DNA from: Planococcus maritimus
GTDB lineage: Bacteria > Bacillota > Bacilli > Bacillales_A > Planococcaceae
Assembly: GCF_001592825.1 (NCBI RefSeq)
Contig: NZ_LTZG01000001.1
Location: 62,001 to 126,000, forward strand
Length of the DNA stretch: 64,000 nt
Reading direction: 5' to 3'
In this document: piece by piece, positions 1 to 10,650 of the stretch
How positions within the stretch are numbered: position 1 is the stretch's first letter
How the letters are laid out: each line of letters begins with the position of its first letter
Made by a program: the position numbers and the translations under genes
Notes under the pieces: model-generated
Database searches by the model: none
The model's input: only the letters and a program-made list of their open reading frames with translations
What the model was told of the DNA's origin: nothing

Positions 1-29
1 TAATGGGAAGTAGAAATGAGGTGCAATAA

Positions 30-533
30 TTGCAAACTGAAGAAAACGCAAGAATACGCCACACGATTTTGAAAAGTGTTGAACCATTCAGTGACAAGGA
101 ACTAAACGAGAAACCGTCGGCTGATGAATGGTCAGCTATGCAGATTTTGGACCATCTCTATAAGATGGAGCAGACCATAACAGCTGGCGTAGCTAAAACC
201 GTAGAGAAAAATCAACAGAAAAAAGCAATAAAGAAACCGATTCAACTATCGGTCAACCGCAAAGTGAAAGTTGAAGCGCCAGATCACACGGTGCCTGAAG
301 AAACATTTATCACTTTAGCTGAAATGAAAGAGAAATTAAATGAGTCGAGAAACCGCCTATACGAAGTTTATGCGCGAACAGATCAGGAAACGCTTCAGAA
401 GAACTCCATGCCTCATCCTGTTTTCGGCGATGTGCCGCTAGTTCAATGGTTTCCATTTGTCGGTTATCACGAGAAACGCCACTTAGCTCAATTAGAAGAG
501 ACCTTAAGCAAAATCGATGAGAAAAAGAATTAG
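30..533 (+). CDS. DinB family protein
   Basis: A 167-residue all-helical protein of the DinB/YfiT-like putative metalloenzyme fold. The C-terminal HEKRHLAQLEE segment carries the late metal-binding histidine region of this superfamily, and the N-terminal part has the typical W-(S/T)-x-x-x-x-L-x-H pattern (EWSAMQILDHLYKME). Some family members are thiol-dependent transferases, but the substrate here cannot be told from sequence. The start is a TTG at 30 preceded by GAGGTG. It is a single gene, followed after 130 bases by the aconitase gene and its own promoter. Confidence 0.8.
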   Translation: MQTEENARIRHTILKSVEPFSDKELNEKPSADEWSAMQILDHLYKMEQTITAGVAKTVEKNQQKKAIKKPIQLSVNRKVKVEAPDHTVPEETFITLAEMKEKLNESRNRLYEVYARTDQETLQKNSMPHPVFGDVPLVQWFPFVGYHEKRHLAQLEETLSKIDEKKN

Positions 534-573
534 TCATTAGAAAAACTTATCAGAATGTATAATTTTAATGTAA

Positions 574-602
574 TTTACTTATGCACATTGTTTCGGTATG
601 AT
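574..602 (+). promoter_or_regulatory. Candidate sigma-A promoter of acnA
   Basis: A TTTACT -35 box (574-579) and a TATGAT -10 box (597-602) are separated by 17 bases, about 60 bases upstream of the aconitase start. The upstream sequence is AT-rich. I did not identify a clear CcpC or CodY operator. Confidence 0.5.
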
Positions 603-663
603 GGAAGAGGAGAAAAGACGCGGTAACACGCCTTTTCAGAAGATTTAAAGGAGGAACACGATT

Positions 664-3378
664 ATGGCAAAGAGCAGTTTGCACAACAGCCGCACGTCGT
701 TCGAGCTTAACGGCAAGACGTATAATTATTATCGTCTCGCTGCACTCGAAGAAGCGGGGATCGCGAAAGTATCTCGCCTTCCGTACTCTGTAAAAGTACT
801 ATTGGAATCCGTATTGCGCCAGCACGACGGCTATGTCATCAATGACGAACATGTAGAAGAACTCGCAAAATGGGGTAAAGATGCGAACAAAGAAGCAGAA
901 GTTCCATTCAAACCTTCCCGTGTCATCCTTCAAGACTTCACCGGTGTACCGGTCGTTGTCGACTTGGCAGCGCTTCGTTCAGCAATGTCTGAAATGGGCG
1001 GAGACCCAGACAAGATCAACCCAGAAATCCCGGTTGATTTGGTTATTGACCACTCGGTACAAGTTGACCGTTACGGTACTGAAGATGCACTGCGCGCGAA
1101 TATGGAATTTGAATTCGAACGCAATGCAGAGCGTTACCAGTTCCTTAACTGGGCTCAAAAAGCGTACGATAACTATCGTGCAGTTCCACCAGCAACAGGG
1201 ATCGTTCACCAAGTAAACCTTGAGTATTTGGCAAATGTTGTCCATGCGATCGAAAACGAAGATGGCACATTCGAAGCCTTCCCAGATACACTGGTCGGTA
1301 CAGATTCCCATACAACGATGATCAATGGAATCGGCGTACTAGGATGGGGCGTTGGCGGAATCGAAGCGGAAGCAGGCATGCTTGGACAGCCTTCTTACTT
1401 CCCGATTCCTGAAGTTATCGGCGTGAAAATGACTGGCGAATTGCCAAACGGCGCAACCGCGACAGATTTGGCACTCAAAGTTACAGAAACTTTGCGTAAA
1501 AAAGGCGTAGTCGGCAAATTTGTCGAGTTCTTCGGTCCTGGCGTTACGACATTGCCGCTTGCAGACCGTGCGACGATTGCCAACATGGCACCTGAATACG
1601 GCGCTACTTGCGGATTCTTCCCAGTAGACGAAGAAGCGTTGACTTACATGCGCTTGACAGCCCGTACAGAAGAGCAAATTGCCGTGACAAAAGAATACTT
1701 AAAAGCAAACGATATGTTCTTCACGGTCGACAACGAAGATCCGATTTACACGGACCTTGTCGAAATCGACTTGACGACAATCGAACCGAACTTGTCCGGT
1801 CCAAAACGTCCGCAAGATTTGATTCCATTGTCTCAAATGAAAAAAGAATTCAACACAGCTGTCACAGGCCCAGAAGGCCCACACGGTTTTGCGTTGGACC
1901 AAGAAGAAATCAACAAAACCGCAACGGTGAAATTTAACGATGGCAAAACAGCTGAAATGAAAACAGGTGCTTTGGCGATTGCTGCGATTACATCTTGCAC
2001 AAACACGTCCAACCCGTACGTTATGCTTGGCGCTGGACTCGTTGCGAAAAAAGCAGTCGAAAAAGGCTTGACGCCGCCGGCATACGTGAAAACTTCACTG
2101 GCACCAGGTTCGAAAGTCGTTACAGGCTATTTGAGCGATTCTGGTTTGCTTGACTACATGAACCAAATCGGCTTTAACTTGGTTGGTTACGGCTGTACGA
2201 CATGTATCGGTAACTCCGGCCCACTTCTTCCTGAAATCGAAGAAGCAATCGTTGAAAACGACTTGCTCGTTTCTTCTGTGTTGTCCGGTAACCGTAACTT
2301 TGAAGGACGTATCCACCCATTAGTAAAAGCAAACTACTTGGCATCCCCAATGCTTGTTGTGGCGTATGCACTTGCTGGTACAGTGGACATCGACTTTGAA
2401 GTGGATCCAATCGGACAAGACCAAGACGGCAACGATGTATTCTTTAAAGATATCTGGCCTTCTACTGAAGAAGTGAAAGACGTTGTCCACTCTACAGTAA
2501 CGCCTGAGTTGTTCCGCAAAGAATACGAACATGTCTTCACTGAAAACGCAGAATGGAATGCCATCGAAACAAATGATGATTCATTGTATGCCTTCGATGA
2601 CAACTCAACGTACATTCAAAACCCGCCGTTCTTCACAGGCATGTCGAAAGAGCCGGCACCGATTCAGCCGCTTTCTGGCCTTCGTGTCATGGCGAAATTC
2701 GCTGATTCCATCACGACGGACCACATTTCACCTGCAGGCGCGATCGGCAAAGATACGCCAGCTGGCTTGTACTTGCGTGAGCATGGCGTCGAGCCGCGTA
2801 ACTTCAACTCTTACGGCTCTCGTCGCGGTAACCACGAAGTTATGATGCGCGGTACGTTTGCGAACATCCGCATCCGTAACCAAGTCGCACCAGGCACAAC
2901 TGGCGGCTTCACGACATTCTGGCCGACTGGCGAAGTAATGCCAATCTTTGATGCATGCATGAAGTATCAAGAGCAAGGCACTGGCCTGGTGGTTCTAGCC
3001 GGCAAAGACTACGGCATGGGCTCTTCTCGTGACTGGGCTGCTAAAGGGACATTCCTTCTAGGTGTCAAAACAGTTATCGCAGAAAGCTATGAGCGTATCC
3101 ACCGTTCGAACCTTGTCATGATGGGCGTCTTGCCGCTTCAATTCGTCAATGGCGAAAGCGCAGATTCTCTTGGTCTGACAGGCCACGAAACCATCAGCGT
3201 TAACTTGTCCGACGACGTGAAACCTCGCGACGTCTTGACAGCTACAGCTACTGCTGAAGATGGCAAAGTAACGGAATTCAAAGTCCTCGCACGCTTCGAT
3301 TCTGAAGTGGAAGTCGACTACTTCCGTCATGGCGGTATCCTGCAAATGGTACTCCGCAACAAATTGCTAGAAGCATAA
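664..3378 (+). CDS. acnA: Aconitate hydratase (aconitase A)
   Basis: A 904-residue aconitase of the AcnA/IRP1 type, which interconverts citrate and isocitrate in the TCA cycle and in Bacillus also acts as an RNA-binding regulator. The [4Fe-4S] ligands are visible as Cys445 (TSCTNTSNP) and Cys511/Cys514 ([12 protein letters not shown]). The swivel domain carries the family sequence [12 protein letters not shown]. Length is normal for the family (about 900). The start is fixed by AAAGGAGG seven bases upstream of ATG. Gene order downstream (yneP, yneQ, yneR, plsY, yneT, parE, parC) matches the citB region of Bacillus subtilis, so citB is the equivalent name. A strong terminator follows, so it is probably monocistronic. 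Confidence 0.98.
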   Translation: MAKSSLHNSRTSFELNGKTYNYYRLAALEEAGIAKVSRLPYSVKVLLESVLRQHDGYVINDEHVEELAKWGKDANKEAEVPFKPSRVILQDFTGVPVVVDLAALRSAMSEMGGDPDKINPEIPVDLVIDHSVQVDRYGTEDALRANMEFEFERNAERYQFLNWAQKAYDNYRAVPPATGIVHQVNLEYLANVVHAIENEDGTFEAFPDTLVGTDSHTTMINGIGVLGWGVGGIEAEAGMLGQPSYFPIPEVIGVKMTGELPNGATATDLALKVTETLRKKGVVGKFVEFFGPGVTTLPLADRATIANMAPEYGATCGFFPVDEEALTYMRLTARTEEQIAVTKEYLKANDMFFTVDNEDPIYTDLVEIDLTTIEPNLSGPKRPQDLIPLSQMKKEFNTAVTGPEGPHGFALDQEEINKTATVKFNDGKTAEMKTGALAIAAITSCTNTSNPYVMLGAGLVAKKAVEKGLTPPAYVKTSLAPGSKVVTGYLSDSGLLDYMNQIGFNLVGYGCTTCIGNSGPLLPEIEEAIVENDLLVSSVLSGNRNFEGRIHPLVKANYLASPMLVVAYALAGTVDIDFEVDPIGQDQDGNDVFFKDIWPSTEEVKDVVHSTVTPELFRKEYEHVFTENAEWNAIETNDDSLYAFDDNSTYIQNPPFFTGMSKEPAPIQPLSGLRVMAKFADSITTDHISPAGAIGKDTPAGLYLREHGVEPRNFNSYGSRRGNHEVMMRGTFANIRIRNQVAPGTTGGFTTFWPTGEVMPIFDACMKYQEQGTGLVVLAGKDYGMGSSRDWAAKGTFLLGVKTVIAESYERIHRSNLVMMGVLPLQFVNGESADSLGLTGHETISVNLSDDVKPRDVLTATATAEDGKVTEFKVLARFDSEVEVDYFRHGGILQMVLRNKLLEA

Positions 3379-3382
3379 AATA

Positions 3383-3411
3383 AAAAGGCTGCCCTCGGGC
3401 GGCCTTTTTTT
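3383..3411 (+). terminator. Rho-independent terminator after acnA
   Basis: An 11-bp stem (AAAGGCTGCCC with GGGCGGCCTTT, one G-T pair) and a 2-base loop are followed by a run of seven T. Confidence 0.9.
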
Positions 3412-3561
3412 GTTGGGCAGAGACAGGTTACAGACAAGCGATTTTCCTTCTAGTGTAAGCAACTAGACAAGAGCCATTTCAAAGCGAGTTGGTTTGGGCT
3501 CAGGGCCTTGTGCTTTTTGAACCGAAGGCATGTCCTGTATACTAGTAGAGAGGTGAAGAAA

Positions 3562-4011
3562 ATGTACATAAGCGAAAAAGAAATTGAAATCCGCTACGCG
3601 GAGACCGACCAGATGGGCGTCGTCTATCACGCCAATTACTTGATCTGGCTCGAGCTCGGGCGCACACAATTGATCGAGGATCTCGGATTTACGTATGCCG
3701 GCATGGAATCGCAAGGGTTCTTGTCCCCGGTGACGGATATCTCCATCCAATACAAAGCAGCGCTGCGCTACGGGCAAAAAGCACGTGTTAAAACCTGGAT
3801 AGAGTCTCACGGCCGCTTGCGGACCACCTACGGCTACGAAGTGCTCCACGAAGATGGCACACTCGCCGCAAAAGCGACCTCCGAGCATGTCGTAGTGAAA
3901 AAAGACACTTTCCGTCCCGTTCCGCTGGCCAAAGTGGCGCCTGAGTGGGATGCCAAATACAAAGAAGTGGTGAAGGGGGCAGACAATGGCATTTGGAATC
4001 CGACGACCTGA
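3562..4011 (+). CDS. yneP: Acyl-CoA thioesterase, hotdog fold (YneP/YbgC-like)
   Basis: A 149-residue single hotdog-domain protein of the 4HBT/YbgC thioesterase family. The signature RYAETDQMGVVYHANYLIW near the N-terminus contains the catalytic aspartate of the 4HBT group (D in DQMGVVYH). It probably hydrolyses acyl-CoA esters in the cytoplasm; chain preference is unknown. The reading frame is open further upstream to 3508, but the ATG at 3562 has a good AGAGGTGAAG ribosome site and begins where family members begin. It overlaps yneQ by 26 bases, so the two are translated from one message. Confidence 0.88.
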   Translation: MYISEKEIEIRYAETDQMGVVYHANYLIWLELGRTQLIEDLGFTYAGMESQGFLSPVTDISIQYKAALRYGQKARVKTWIESHGRLRTTYGYEVLHEDGTLAAKATSEHVVVKKDTFRPVPLAKVAPEWDAKYKEVVKGADNGIWNPTT

Positions 4012-4297
4012 ATTGGAGCGCTGGAAACAGAATGTGCAAAATGGCCAGATTTCGTTTTTGACCCATTACTGGCTAGACCACCGGTTCCCTGGCTGCAACA
4101 CGGTAACGAAAGTTGGCTGCAGTGACATCGACAAACTCGCTGATTGGGGCAGTCGCTACGGATTGAGACGTGAATGGATGGATTTACGAAATGACTACCC
4201 GCATTTCGATTTATTCGGTGATAGACAAGCCGAAATCCTGAAGGCAGAAGGGCATTTGGACCAATTGACTCGATTGACCAAATCCTCAAATGAATAA
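3986..4297 (+). CDS. yneQ: Conserved hypothetical protein YneQ
   Basis: A 103-residue soluble protein that matches YneQ of Bacillus in position, length and character, including a tryptophan- and aspartate-rich core (LTHYWLDHRFPGC). Function is unknown. The start lies inside the end of the thioesterase gene with GGTGAAGGGGGC as ribosome site. It is convergent with yneR, and the two share a bidirectional terminator. Confidence 0.78.
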   Translation: MAFGIRRPELERWKQNVQNGQISFLTHYWLDHRFPGCNTVTKVGCSDIDKLADWGSRYGLRREWMDLRNDYPHFDLFGDRQAEILKAEGHLDQLTRLTKSSNE

Positions 4298-4304
4298 AAT
4301 GAAT

Positions 4305-4345
4305 AAAAAAGAAGCATGACGCGATTTGGCGTCATGCTTCTTTTG
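4305..4345. terminator. Bidirectional terminator between yneQ and yneR
   Basis: A perfect inverted repeat (AAGAAGCATGACGC with GCGTCATGCTTCTT) with a short loop, flanked by A-run and T-run, serves both convergent genes. The yneR stop codon lies within the right arm. Confidence 0.88.
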
Positions 4346-4628
4346 TTTCGTATGAATAACTCAATTCACCTAATGTATCATCTACGGTGACATGCAGGTC
4401 GTGTTCATCGAAATACCATTGATCGGCTTCTTCGATGAAATAAAGCACTTGATCTTCTTCGAGTCGAGTTACCGCTTCGTACGGACTGTCTTTTGTGACA
4501 CCGAGCGAGAAGCCCGGCTGCAAGCCAGCGCCTCCGTAGCGGACGAAAAAGCGCACCGCTTCACCGGCCTCAACTTCCATTTCGTTATGGAACCAATCTC
4601 GTGCATCTTTGCTCAAATGGATCTCCAT
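4332..4628 (-). CDS. yneR: HesB/IscA-like fold protein YneR
   Basis: A 98-residue protein of the HesB-like (IscA-fold) YneR family. It has the family beta pattern FFVRYGGAGLQPGFSLGV but lacks the three conserved cysteines of true A-type iron-sulfur carriers; I see no cysteine in it, so an Fe-S scaffold role is unlikely. The function is therefore unknown. The start is ATG at 4628 with AAAGGACG upstream. Convergent with yneQ and followed upstream on the same strand by plsY, 21 bases away, so it may be cotranscribed behind plsY. Confidence 0.85.
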   Translation of the reverse strand: MEIHLSKDARDWFHNEMEVEAGEAVRFFVRYGGAGLQPGFSLGVTKDSPYEAVTRLEEDQVLYFIEEADQWYFDEHDLHVTVDDTLGELSYSYETKEA

Positions 4629-4649
4629 GCAAACACGTCCTTTCGGGTC

Positions 4650-5240
4650 CTACCACTTGATCTTGGGTTCGGTACCTGCGCGGATTCGTGCGATATTCGC
4701 GCGATGCCGGTATATGATAAAAGTGGCGAGTGTTAAAATCACGGCGAAAAACAAGTAATCACCGGTATTGAGCGTGTAAATGATCGTATAGACGACTGAC
4801 ACAAGCGCCAAAATGATAGAAGACAACGATACCATTTTCGTGATCTTCAACGCAATCAATAAGACGGCGACAGCAAGTAAAAACAAGGGCCATTGATAGC
4901 CAAGCAAGATCCCGCCGGAAGTAGCCACGGCTTTGCCGCCTTTAAAGCGCGCAAACACCGGAAACATATGCCCGATAACGGCGATCACCCCGAGTATGAG
5001 AGGGTGAACATCGGTGGTGAGCACGAGTGGCAATAATGTTGCGGCTGTGCCTTTTAAAATGTCCATAATGGTGACGACAAATCCGGCTTTAGGGCCAAGC
5101 ACGCGAAACGTATTGGTCGCCCCCAAATTGCCGCTTCCTTTGGTTCGAATGTCCGTGTTGTAAAATAATTTTCCGATCCATAATGCTGAGGGAATGGATC
5201 CAAGTAAATAAGCGATGATTACCGGAAGCAAAATGTTCAT
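4650..5240 (-). CDS. plsY: Glycerol-3-phosphate acyltransferase PlsY
   Basis: A 196-residue polytopic membrane enzyme that moves an acyl group from acyl-phosphate (made by PlsX) to glycerol-3-phosphate, the first step of phospholipid synthesis. Family motifs are visible: [11 protein letters not shown], then [18 protein letters not shown] and [21 protein letters not shown]. Length is typical. Good ribosome site AAAGGAGT. In Bacillus this gene is yneS, at the same place in the cluster. Confidence 0.96.
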   Translation of the reverse strand: MNILLPVIIAYLLGSIPSALWIGKLFYNTDIRTKGSGNLGATNTFRVLGPKAGFVVTIMDILKGTAATLLPLVLTTDVHPLILGVIAVIGHMFPVFARFKGGKAVATSGGILLGYQWPLFLLAVAVLLIALKITKMVSLSSIILALVSVVYTIIYTLNTGDYLFFAVILTLATFIIYRHRANIARIRAGTEPKIKW

Positions 5241-5345
5241 GATTGACTCCTTTGACGTACACTGTTTTCTTTTCTATAGTTTACCATGACCGAAGAGACA
5301 GAAACAATAGATGACGGATTATTCAACAAACGGCCGGCTTTCATG

Positions 5346-5351
5346 TATGAT
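5346..5351 (+). promoter_or_regulatory. Candidate -10 box in front of yneT
   Basis: TATGAT sits 25 bases before the TTG start of yneT, with only a weak -35 (TTCAAC, 18-base spacer). It argues against the longer open frame starting at 5286, because the promoter would then lie inside the gene. Confidence 0.35.
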
Positions 5352-5375
5352 AGACTAAAAGGACAGGTGATTTTC

Positions 5376-5783
5376 TTGAAAAACCCAGAACGCACAGAAA
5401 TCAAAGAAGTACTCGACAACGCTAAGACCATTGCCGTTGTCGGCTTGAGTCCGAATCCGATGAGAACTTCTTATATGGTATCCAAAGCGATGCAAGACGC
5501 AGGCTACCGCATCATCCCGGTCAATCCAATGGCAGATGAAGTGCTCGGGGAGAAGAGCTATGCGACGCTTGCAGACATTCCGGAACCGGTCGACATCGTC
5601 AATGTATTCCGCCGCAGTGAATTTTTGCCGGCCATTGCCAAAGATTTTCTCAAAATGAAGGCACCGGTGTTCTGGACGCAACTGAACGTTGTCGACGAAG
5701 AGGTCTTCGATCGCCTCCAAGCTGGCGGCTACACCGTCATTATGGACCGTTGCATTAAAGTCGAACATGCCATCCTGAAATAG
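5376..5783 (+). CDS. yneT: CoA-binding domain protein YneT
   Basis: A 135-residue Rossmann-fold protein of the CoA-binding family related to the N-terminal domain of succinyl-CoA synthetase alpha. Its nucleotide-binding start (TIAVVGLSPNPMRTSYMV) and the C-terminal DRCIKVEH are typical. Role unknown. An in-frame ATG exists at 5286, but I chose TTG at 5376, which has GGACAGGTG upstream, a -10 box in front, and gives the family's usual N-terminus (KNPERTEIKEVL). Located between divergent plsY and the parE promoter as in Bacillus. Confidence 0.85.
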   Translation: MKNPERTEIKEVLDNAKTIAVVGLSPNPMRTSYMVSKAMQDAGYRIIPVNPMADEVLGEKSYATLADIPEPVDIVNVFRRSEFLPAIAKDFLKMKAPVFWTQLNVVDEEVFDRLQAGGYTVIMDRCIKVEHAILK

Positions 5784-5792
5784 CAGTTTTCA

Positions 5793-5816
5793 CGAAGGGC
5801 GCCTAGCGCTCTTTTT
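5793..5816 (+). terminator. Terminator after yneT
   Basis: AAGGGCGC and GCGCTCTT form an 8-bp stem (one G-T pair) with a 3-base loop, followed by T5. Confidence 0.65.
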
Positions 5817-5825
5817 CTATGAACA

Positions 5826-5855
5826 TTGACAGGAACGCCTCGTATGGCATACGAT
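5826..5855 (+). promoter_or_regulatory. Candidate promoter of parE-parC
   Basis: TTGACA (5826-5831) and TACGAT (5850-5855) are separated by 18 bases, 45 bases ahead of the parE start. Confidence 0.6.
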
Positions 5856-5899
5856 TAAAAGAAGAGAGTATACGAACAAATGTTTGCGGAGGGAAATAG

Positions 5900-7870
5900 A
5901 TGGCTAAAACGAACAACAATGCATACAACGAAGAAGCGATCCAAGTTCTAGAGGGGCTGGATGCTGTACGCAAACGCCCCGGGATGTACATCGGTTCAAC
6001 CGATTCCCGCGGGCTTCACCATTTAGTTTACGAGATTGTCGACAACTCAGTCGACGAAGCGCTTGCCGGTTATGGCGACCGCATCACTGTCACCATTCAC
6101 GAGAACAACAGCATCAGCGTGCGTGACTACGGCCGCGGCATGCCTACAGGAATGCACAGAAGCGGCAAACCAACACCGGAAGTCATTTTGACAGTGCTTC
6201 ATGCAGGGGGCAAGTTTGGCCAGGGCGGTTATAAGACGAGTGGCGGGCTTCACGGTGTCGGCGCTTCTGTCGTCAACGCCTTATCGAGCTTTCTCGAAGT
6301 GACGATCCACCGTGACGGGCGCAAATACCGCCAGCGTTTTGAGAACGGCGGCAAACCCGCGACGACCTTAGAAGAAATCGGCAAAACGAAAGAATCGGGC
6401 ACGTTGATTCACTTTTTGCCGGACGAAAGCATTTTTAGCGCATCCAAATACAATTACGACACGCTAAGCGAACGCTTGCGTGAATCCGCGTTCCTTATGA
6501 AAGGCATGAACATCGAACTAATCGATGAACGCAACCAAACGGGCGAGAGCTTCTTTTATGAAACCGGCATCAAAGCGTTCGTTGAATACTTGAACGAAGA
6601 AAAAGACGTCCTTCATAAAGTGGCGTACATGGAAGGCCAAAGCGACAGCTTGGAAGTCGAATTTGCGTTCCAGTTCAACGATGGCTATTCCGAAACGATT
6701 GTGTCGTTCGTCAACAATGTCCGAACGCGAGACGGCGGGACGCACGAAACGGGCGCCAAAGCGGCCATGACCCGTGTGTTCAATGATTACGCACGCAAAA
6801 TCAATTTGTTGAAAGACAAAGACAAGAACCTTGAAGGCTCCGACATCCGCGAAGGCTTGGCGGCGATTGTTTCGGTGCGCATCCCGGAAGCGTTGCTGCA
6901 ATTTGAGGGGCAGACGAAAAGCAAACTCGGCACAAGCGAAGCCCGCGGTGCGGTTGATGCGGTCATCTCCCAGCAATTGATGTACTTTCTCGAGGAGAAC
7001 GCGGAACACAGTGCTTCACTCGTCCGCAAAGCAATACGAGCGTCTCAGGCGCGTCTCGCCGCACGAAAAGCGCGGGAAGATGCCCGAAATGGCAAAAAAC
7101 GCAAGAAATCCGATACGTTATTGTCCGGAAAATTGACACCAGCGCAGTCGCGCAACGCCAAAAAGAATGAATTGTACCTGGTCGAGGGCGACTCGGCCGG
7201 CGGTTCGGCGAAACAAGGCCGCGACCGGACGTTCCAGGCGATCTTGCCGCTGCGCGGGAAAGTCGTTAACACTGAAAAAGCGAAACTGGAAGAAATTATG
7301 AAAAACGAAGAAATCGCCACCATCATCCACGCAATCGGCGGCGGTGTGTCTTCTGACTTCTCCGTCGATGACATCGCTTATAATAAAGTCATCATCATGA
7401 CCGATGCCGATACCGACGGCGCGCATATCCAAGTCTTGCTGTTGACGTTCTTCTACCGCTACATGAAGCCATTGATCGAAGCCGGAAAAGTGTTTATCGC
7501 CTTGCCGCCACTGTACAAAGTCTCAAAAGGCGTAGGCAAAAAAGAAGTGGTCGATTACGCATGGACCGAAGCGGACCTCGATAAGTCGATTAAGAAAATC
7601 GGCAAAGGCTATATGCTCCAGCGCTATAAAGGTCTCGGGGAAATGAACGCTGACCAATTGTGGGAGACGACGATGAATCCGGAATCGCGCACCTTGATCC
7701 GTGTGACGATCGAAGACGGCGCGCGCGCTGAACGCCGCATCACGACGTTGATGGGCGATAAAGTCGAACCGCGCCGCAAATGGATTGAAAACAACGTCGA
7801 CTTCGGACTTGAAGACGACAGCAATATCTTAGAAAATGATTTGATTCACGCTGAGGAGGAACTCGTATGA
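5900..7870 (+). CDS. parE: DNA topoisomerase IV subunit B
   Basis: A 656-residue GyrB-type ATPase subunit of topoisomerase IV, which decatenates daughter chromosomes with ParC. The GHKL ATPase domain is at the N-terminus ([14 protein letters not shown], then [14 protein letters not shown]). The TOPRIM domain has [14 protein letters not shown] and [10 protein letters not shown], the Mg-binding acidic residues. Length fits ParE rather than GyrB of some lineages; pairing with parC and the neighbour order of Bacillus settle the identity. Ribosome site GGAGGG, start ATG. The stop overlaps the parC start by four bases (ATGA), so translation is coupled. Confidence 0.97.
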   Translation: MAKTNNNAYNEEAIQVLEGLDAVRKRPGMYIGSTDSRGLHHLVYEIVDNSVDEALAGYGDRITVTIHENNSISVRDYGRGMPTGMHRSGKPTPEVILTVLHAGGKFGQGGYKTSGGLHGVGASVVNALSSFLEVTIHRDGRKYRQRFENGGKPATTLEEIGKTKESGTLIHFLPDESIFSASKYNYDTLSERLRESAFLMKGMNIELIDERNQTGESFFYETGIKAFVEYLNEEKDVLHKVAYMEGQSDSLEVEFAFQFNDGYSETIVSFVNNVRTRDGGTHETGAKAAMTRVFNDYARKINLLKDKDKNLEGSDIREGLAAIVSVRIPEALLQFEGQTKSKLGTSEARGAVDAVISQQLMYFLEENAEHSASLVRKAIRASQARLAARKAREDARNGKKRKKSDTLLSGKLTPAQSRNAKKNELYLVEGDSAGGSAKQGRDRTFQAILPLRGKVVNTEKAKLEEIMKNEEIATIIHAIGGGVSSDFSVDDIAYNKVIIMTDADTDGAHIQVLLLTFFYRYMKPLIEAGKVFIALPPLYKVSKGVGKKEVVDYAWTEADLDKSIKKIGKGYMLQRYKGLGEMNADQLWETTMNPESRTLIRVTIEDGARAERRITTLMGDKVEPRRKWIENNVDFGLEDDSNILENDLIHAEEELV

Positions 7871-10293
7871 CACAAACCGAACGTTTCCAAGATCTGCCCT
7901 TAGAAGAAGTCATCGGCGATCGGTTTGGCCGCTATAGTAAGTACATTATCCAAGACCGCGCCTTGCCGGATGCCCGCGATGGGCTGAAGCCCGTGCAGCG
8001 CCGCATCTTGTATGCCATGCATCACGAAGGCAATACCAATGACAAAGCGTTCCGGAAATCCGCCAAAACGGTCGGGAATGTCATCGGTAATTACCATCCG
8101 CACGGCGATAGCTCTGTGTATGAAGCGATGGTCCGGCTTAGCCAGGACTGGAAAATCCGCCACATGCTGGTGGAAATGCACGGCAATAACGGCTCGATGG
8201 ACGGAGATTCTCCGGCCGCAATGCGTTATACGGAAGCCCGGCTTTCCGCGATTTCCGGCGAACTATTGCGCGACATTGAAAAACGCACCGTCGAATTCAT
8301 CCCGAATTTCGACGATGTGGACGTTGAACCGACCGTGTTGCCGGCGCGGTTCCCGAACTTGCTCGTCAACGGCTCGACTGGGATTTCTGCTGGGTATGCA
8401 ACCGACATCCCGCCGCATGCGCTACACGAAGCGCTTGACGCGGTCCTCATGCGCATCGACAAGCCGGATGCTTCGATCGATGAATTGATGACAGTTCTCA
8501 AAGGTCCGGATTTCCCGACCGGCGGCATCATCCAAGGCGTCGAGGGCATCAAAAAAGCTTATGAGACCGGGCGCGGCAAAATCGTCGTCCGTTCCAAAGC
8601 AGCCGTTGAACCGTTAAAAGGCGGCAAAGAACAAATCGTCATCACGGAAATTCCATTTGAAGTGAACAAAGCGAGCCTCATTAAAAAAATTGATGACCAC
8701 CGCTTTGACCGTAAACTCGACGGCATTTCCGAAGTGCGCGATGAATCCGACCGCACGGGCCTTCGCATCGTCATCGAATTGAAAAAAGAAGTGCAAGCAG
8801 CCGGCATTTTGAACTATTTGTACAAGAACACCGACCTGCAAATCAGCTATAACTTCAATATGGTCGCGATTCACCACCGCCGTCCGACGATGATGACTTT
8901 GCCGACGATGCTTGATGCCTATATCGAACACCAAAAAGAAGTCGTGACGAAACGCTCGGAATTTGACTTGCAAAAAGCAAGCGACCGCATGCACATTGTT
9001 GAAGGTTTGATCAAAGCCTTATCGATTCTCGATAAAGTCATCAAAACGATCCGTGCGTCGAAAGACAAGCGCGACGCGAAAAACAATTTGATCTCGAAGT
9101 TCGAGTTTTCAGAAGCGCAGGCAGAAGCGATCGTCTCCTTGCAGCTCTACCGACTGACGAATACCGATATCACCGAGCTCGAAAAAGAAGAAGAAAGCTT
9201 GCGTAAACTCATTGCCGAACTGACCGGCATCTTGACGAGTACGACAAAGTTGAAAAACCTCATCAAAAAAGAATTGCAGGCCATTCGCAAGAAATTCGCA
9301 GAGCCACGGCGCTCCGAAATCGAAGAAAAGATCGAAGAGTTGACCATTACGCGCGAAATCATGATTCCAAGTGAAGAAGTCATCGTTACCGTGACAAAAG
9401 AAGGCTATGTGAAACGGACGAGCACCCGCTCCCATGCGGCATCGAACGGCAAGGATTTCGCCATGAAAGACAGCGACCATCTGTTGTTTGAAGGCAATCT
9501 CAATACGCAGCATACGGTGTTGATCTTCACGACCGGTGGAAATTTCGTGTTCCAGCCCGTCAATGAACTGCCGGACATCAAATGGAAAGACCTCGGCCAG
9601 CATTTATCAAGCATCGTCACGCTCGATTCCAACGAATCCGTGCTTGCCGTGTTCCCATTCGAAGACTTTGAACAAGACGCGACCATTTTGACCGTCTCGA
9701 AATTTGGCCAAGTGAAGCGTTCGGCATTAAAAGATTACCACGTGCAGCGTTATTCGCGTGCCATCAAGACGATGAACTTGAAAAAGGGCGACGACATGAT
9801 CTTCGCCGGACTGGTGACGAAGGAAAATGAATTGTTCCTCGCTACGAAAATGGCTTACGGCGTTCGCTTCCCGCTCGAAGAAGTGCCCGTGACGGGACTC
9901 CGGACTGCGGGTGTCAAAGGCTTGAACTTAAAAGAAGGCGACGAAGCGGTGTCTGCAGTCATGATTGATGCACAACAAACACCGGATCTCGTGCTCGCGA
10001 CACAGCGCGGGGCCGCCAAGAAAATGAAACTCAGCGAATTCGAAAGCGGCAGCCGTGCCAAACGCGGCGTGGTCATGCTGCGGGAATTGAAATCCAATCC
10101 CCACCGCGTCGTCGCTGTCATCGGCACGACCGGAAAAGAAGAAATTCTGCTCGAAACGACCAAAGGATTGCGCGTTCCGATCGCACCGGGGCGTCTAAAA
10201 GCAGTCGACCGTTATTCCAACGGGTCATTCATCGTAGACGAAACCACCGATGGTACCGTCACGGCTATATATCGCATCCCGACCGCTGAATAA
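7867..10293 (+). CDS. parC: DNA topoisomerase IV subunit A
   Basis: An 808-residue GyrA/ParC-type DNA-cleaving subunit. The catalytic tyrosine is Tyr121 in [11 protein letters not shown]. The quinolone-determining stretch [12 protein letters not shown] has serines at 82/83 and Glu86, which is the susceptible-type residue set. The C-terminal beta-pinwheel follows from about residue 500 with repeats around [12 protein letters not shown]. It overlaps parE by 4 bases and ends with a strong terminator, so parE-parC form a two-gene operon. Confidence 0.97.
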   Translation: MTQTERFQDLPLEEVIGDRFGRYSKYIIQDRALPDARDGLKPVQRRILYAMHHEGNTNDKAFRKSAKTVGNVIGNYHPHGDSSVYEAMVRLSQDWKIRHMLVEMHGNNGSMDGDSPAAMRYTEARLSAISGELLRDIEKRTVEFIPNFDDVDVEPTVLPARFPNLLVNGSTGISAGYATDIPPHALHEALDAVLMRIDKPDASIDELMTVLKGPDFPTGGIIQGVEGIKKAYETGRGKIVVRSKAAVEPLKGGKEQIVITEIPFEVNKASLIKKIDDHRFDRKLDGISEVRDESDRTGLRIVIELKKEVQAAGILNYLYKNTDLQISYNFNMVAIHHRRPTMMTLPTMLDAYIEHQKEVVTKRSEFDLQKASDRMHIVEGLIKALSILDKVIKTIRASKDKRDAKNNLISKFEFSEAQAEAIVSLQLYRLTNTDITELEKEEESLRKLIAELTGILTSTTKLKNLIKKELQAIRKKFAEPRRSEIEEKIEELTITREIMIPSEEVIVTVTKEGYVKRTSTRSHAASNGKDFAMKDSDHLLFEGNLNTQHTVLIFTTGGNFVFQPVNELPDIKWKDLGQHLSSIVTLDSNESVLAVFPFEDFEQDATILTVSKFGQVKRSALKDYHVQRYSRAIKTMNLKKGDDMIFAGLVTKENELFLATKMAYGVRFPLEEVPVTGLRTAGVKGLNLKEGDEAVSAVMIDAQQTPDLVLATQRGAAKKMKLSEFESGSRAKRGVVMLRELKSNPHRVVAVIGTTGKEEILLETTKGLRVPIAPGRLKAVDRYSNGSFIVDETTDGTVTAIYRIPTAE

Positions 10294-10298
10294 TCCGA

Positions 10299-10336
10299 AT
10301 GGCATTGAATGATTAATTCATTCAATGCCTTTTTTA
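10299..10336 (+). terminator. Terminator after parC
   Basis: A perfect 12-bp stem (GGCATTGAATGA with TCATTCAATGCC) and a 5-base loop are followed by T6. Confidence 0.9.
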
Positions 10337-10574
10337 TTTTAGTTGTGAACTGACTGGCAATTACAAAGAGGAGCCTACGCCGAAAGGGTAAATGGTCCGA
10401 AGAGGGCTTAGGGTATGGTTTATTCATTTTATTCAATCGCTAAATAAGTGAATTGATGACATGCCGGCAGTCTTTCTCTACATGACGAAGCTTACGGTGA
10501 TTGCGTACCGAGGCGGCCTTGTATTATAACAGGAACTGGACACCTTGTGTTTTCTGTCAATTCTGAAACTTACA
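10337..10574. other. Intergenic stretch without a gene
   Basis: Between the parC terminator and the promoter of the acyl-CoA ligase I see no supported gene. It holds a direct repeat of TTTATTCA (10419-10435) that is identical over 17 bases to the reverse complement of 4291-4307. Confidence 0.5.
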
Positions 10575-10603
10575 TTGACAGCATGGGTCGGGATTTTTAT
10601 ACT
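10575..10603 (+). promoter_or_regulatory. Strong candidate promoter of the acyl-CoA ligase gene
   Basis: A consensus TTGACA (10575-10580), 17-base spacer and TATACT (10598-10603), 48 bases ahead of the start codon. No clear FadR operator was recognised. Confidence 0.7.
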
Positions 10604-10650
10604 TGATCTATAACAGGTGAACATAAAGAGACAGGAGAGGGGTTTTTGAA

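Noticed and set aside
4332-4628. Functional A-type Fe-S carrier (IscA/ErpA)
   Set aside because: The three conserved cysteines are absent; it belongs to the cysteine-less YneR branch.
5286-5375. Longer start for the YneT-type protein
   Set aside because: No ribosome site; a -10 box lies inside; family members begin at the TTG at 5376.
7900-9603. Several long antisense frames within parC and parE
   Set aside because: Mirror frames of GC-rich coding sequence with codon bias of the sense gene; no ribosome sites.
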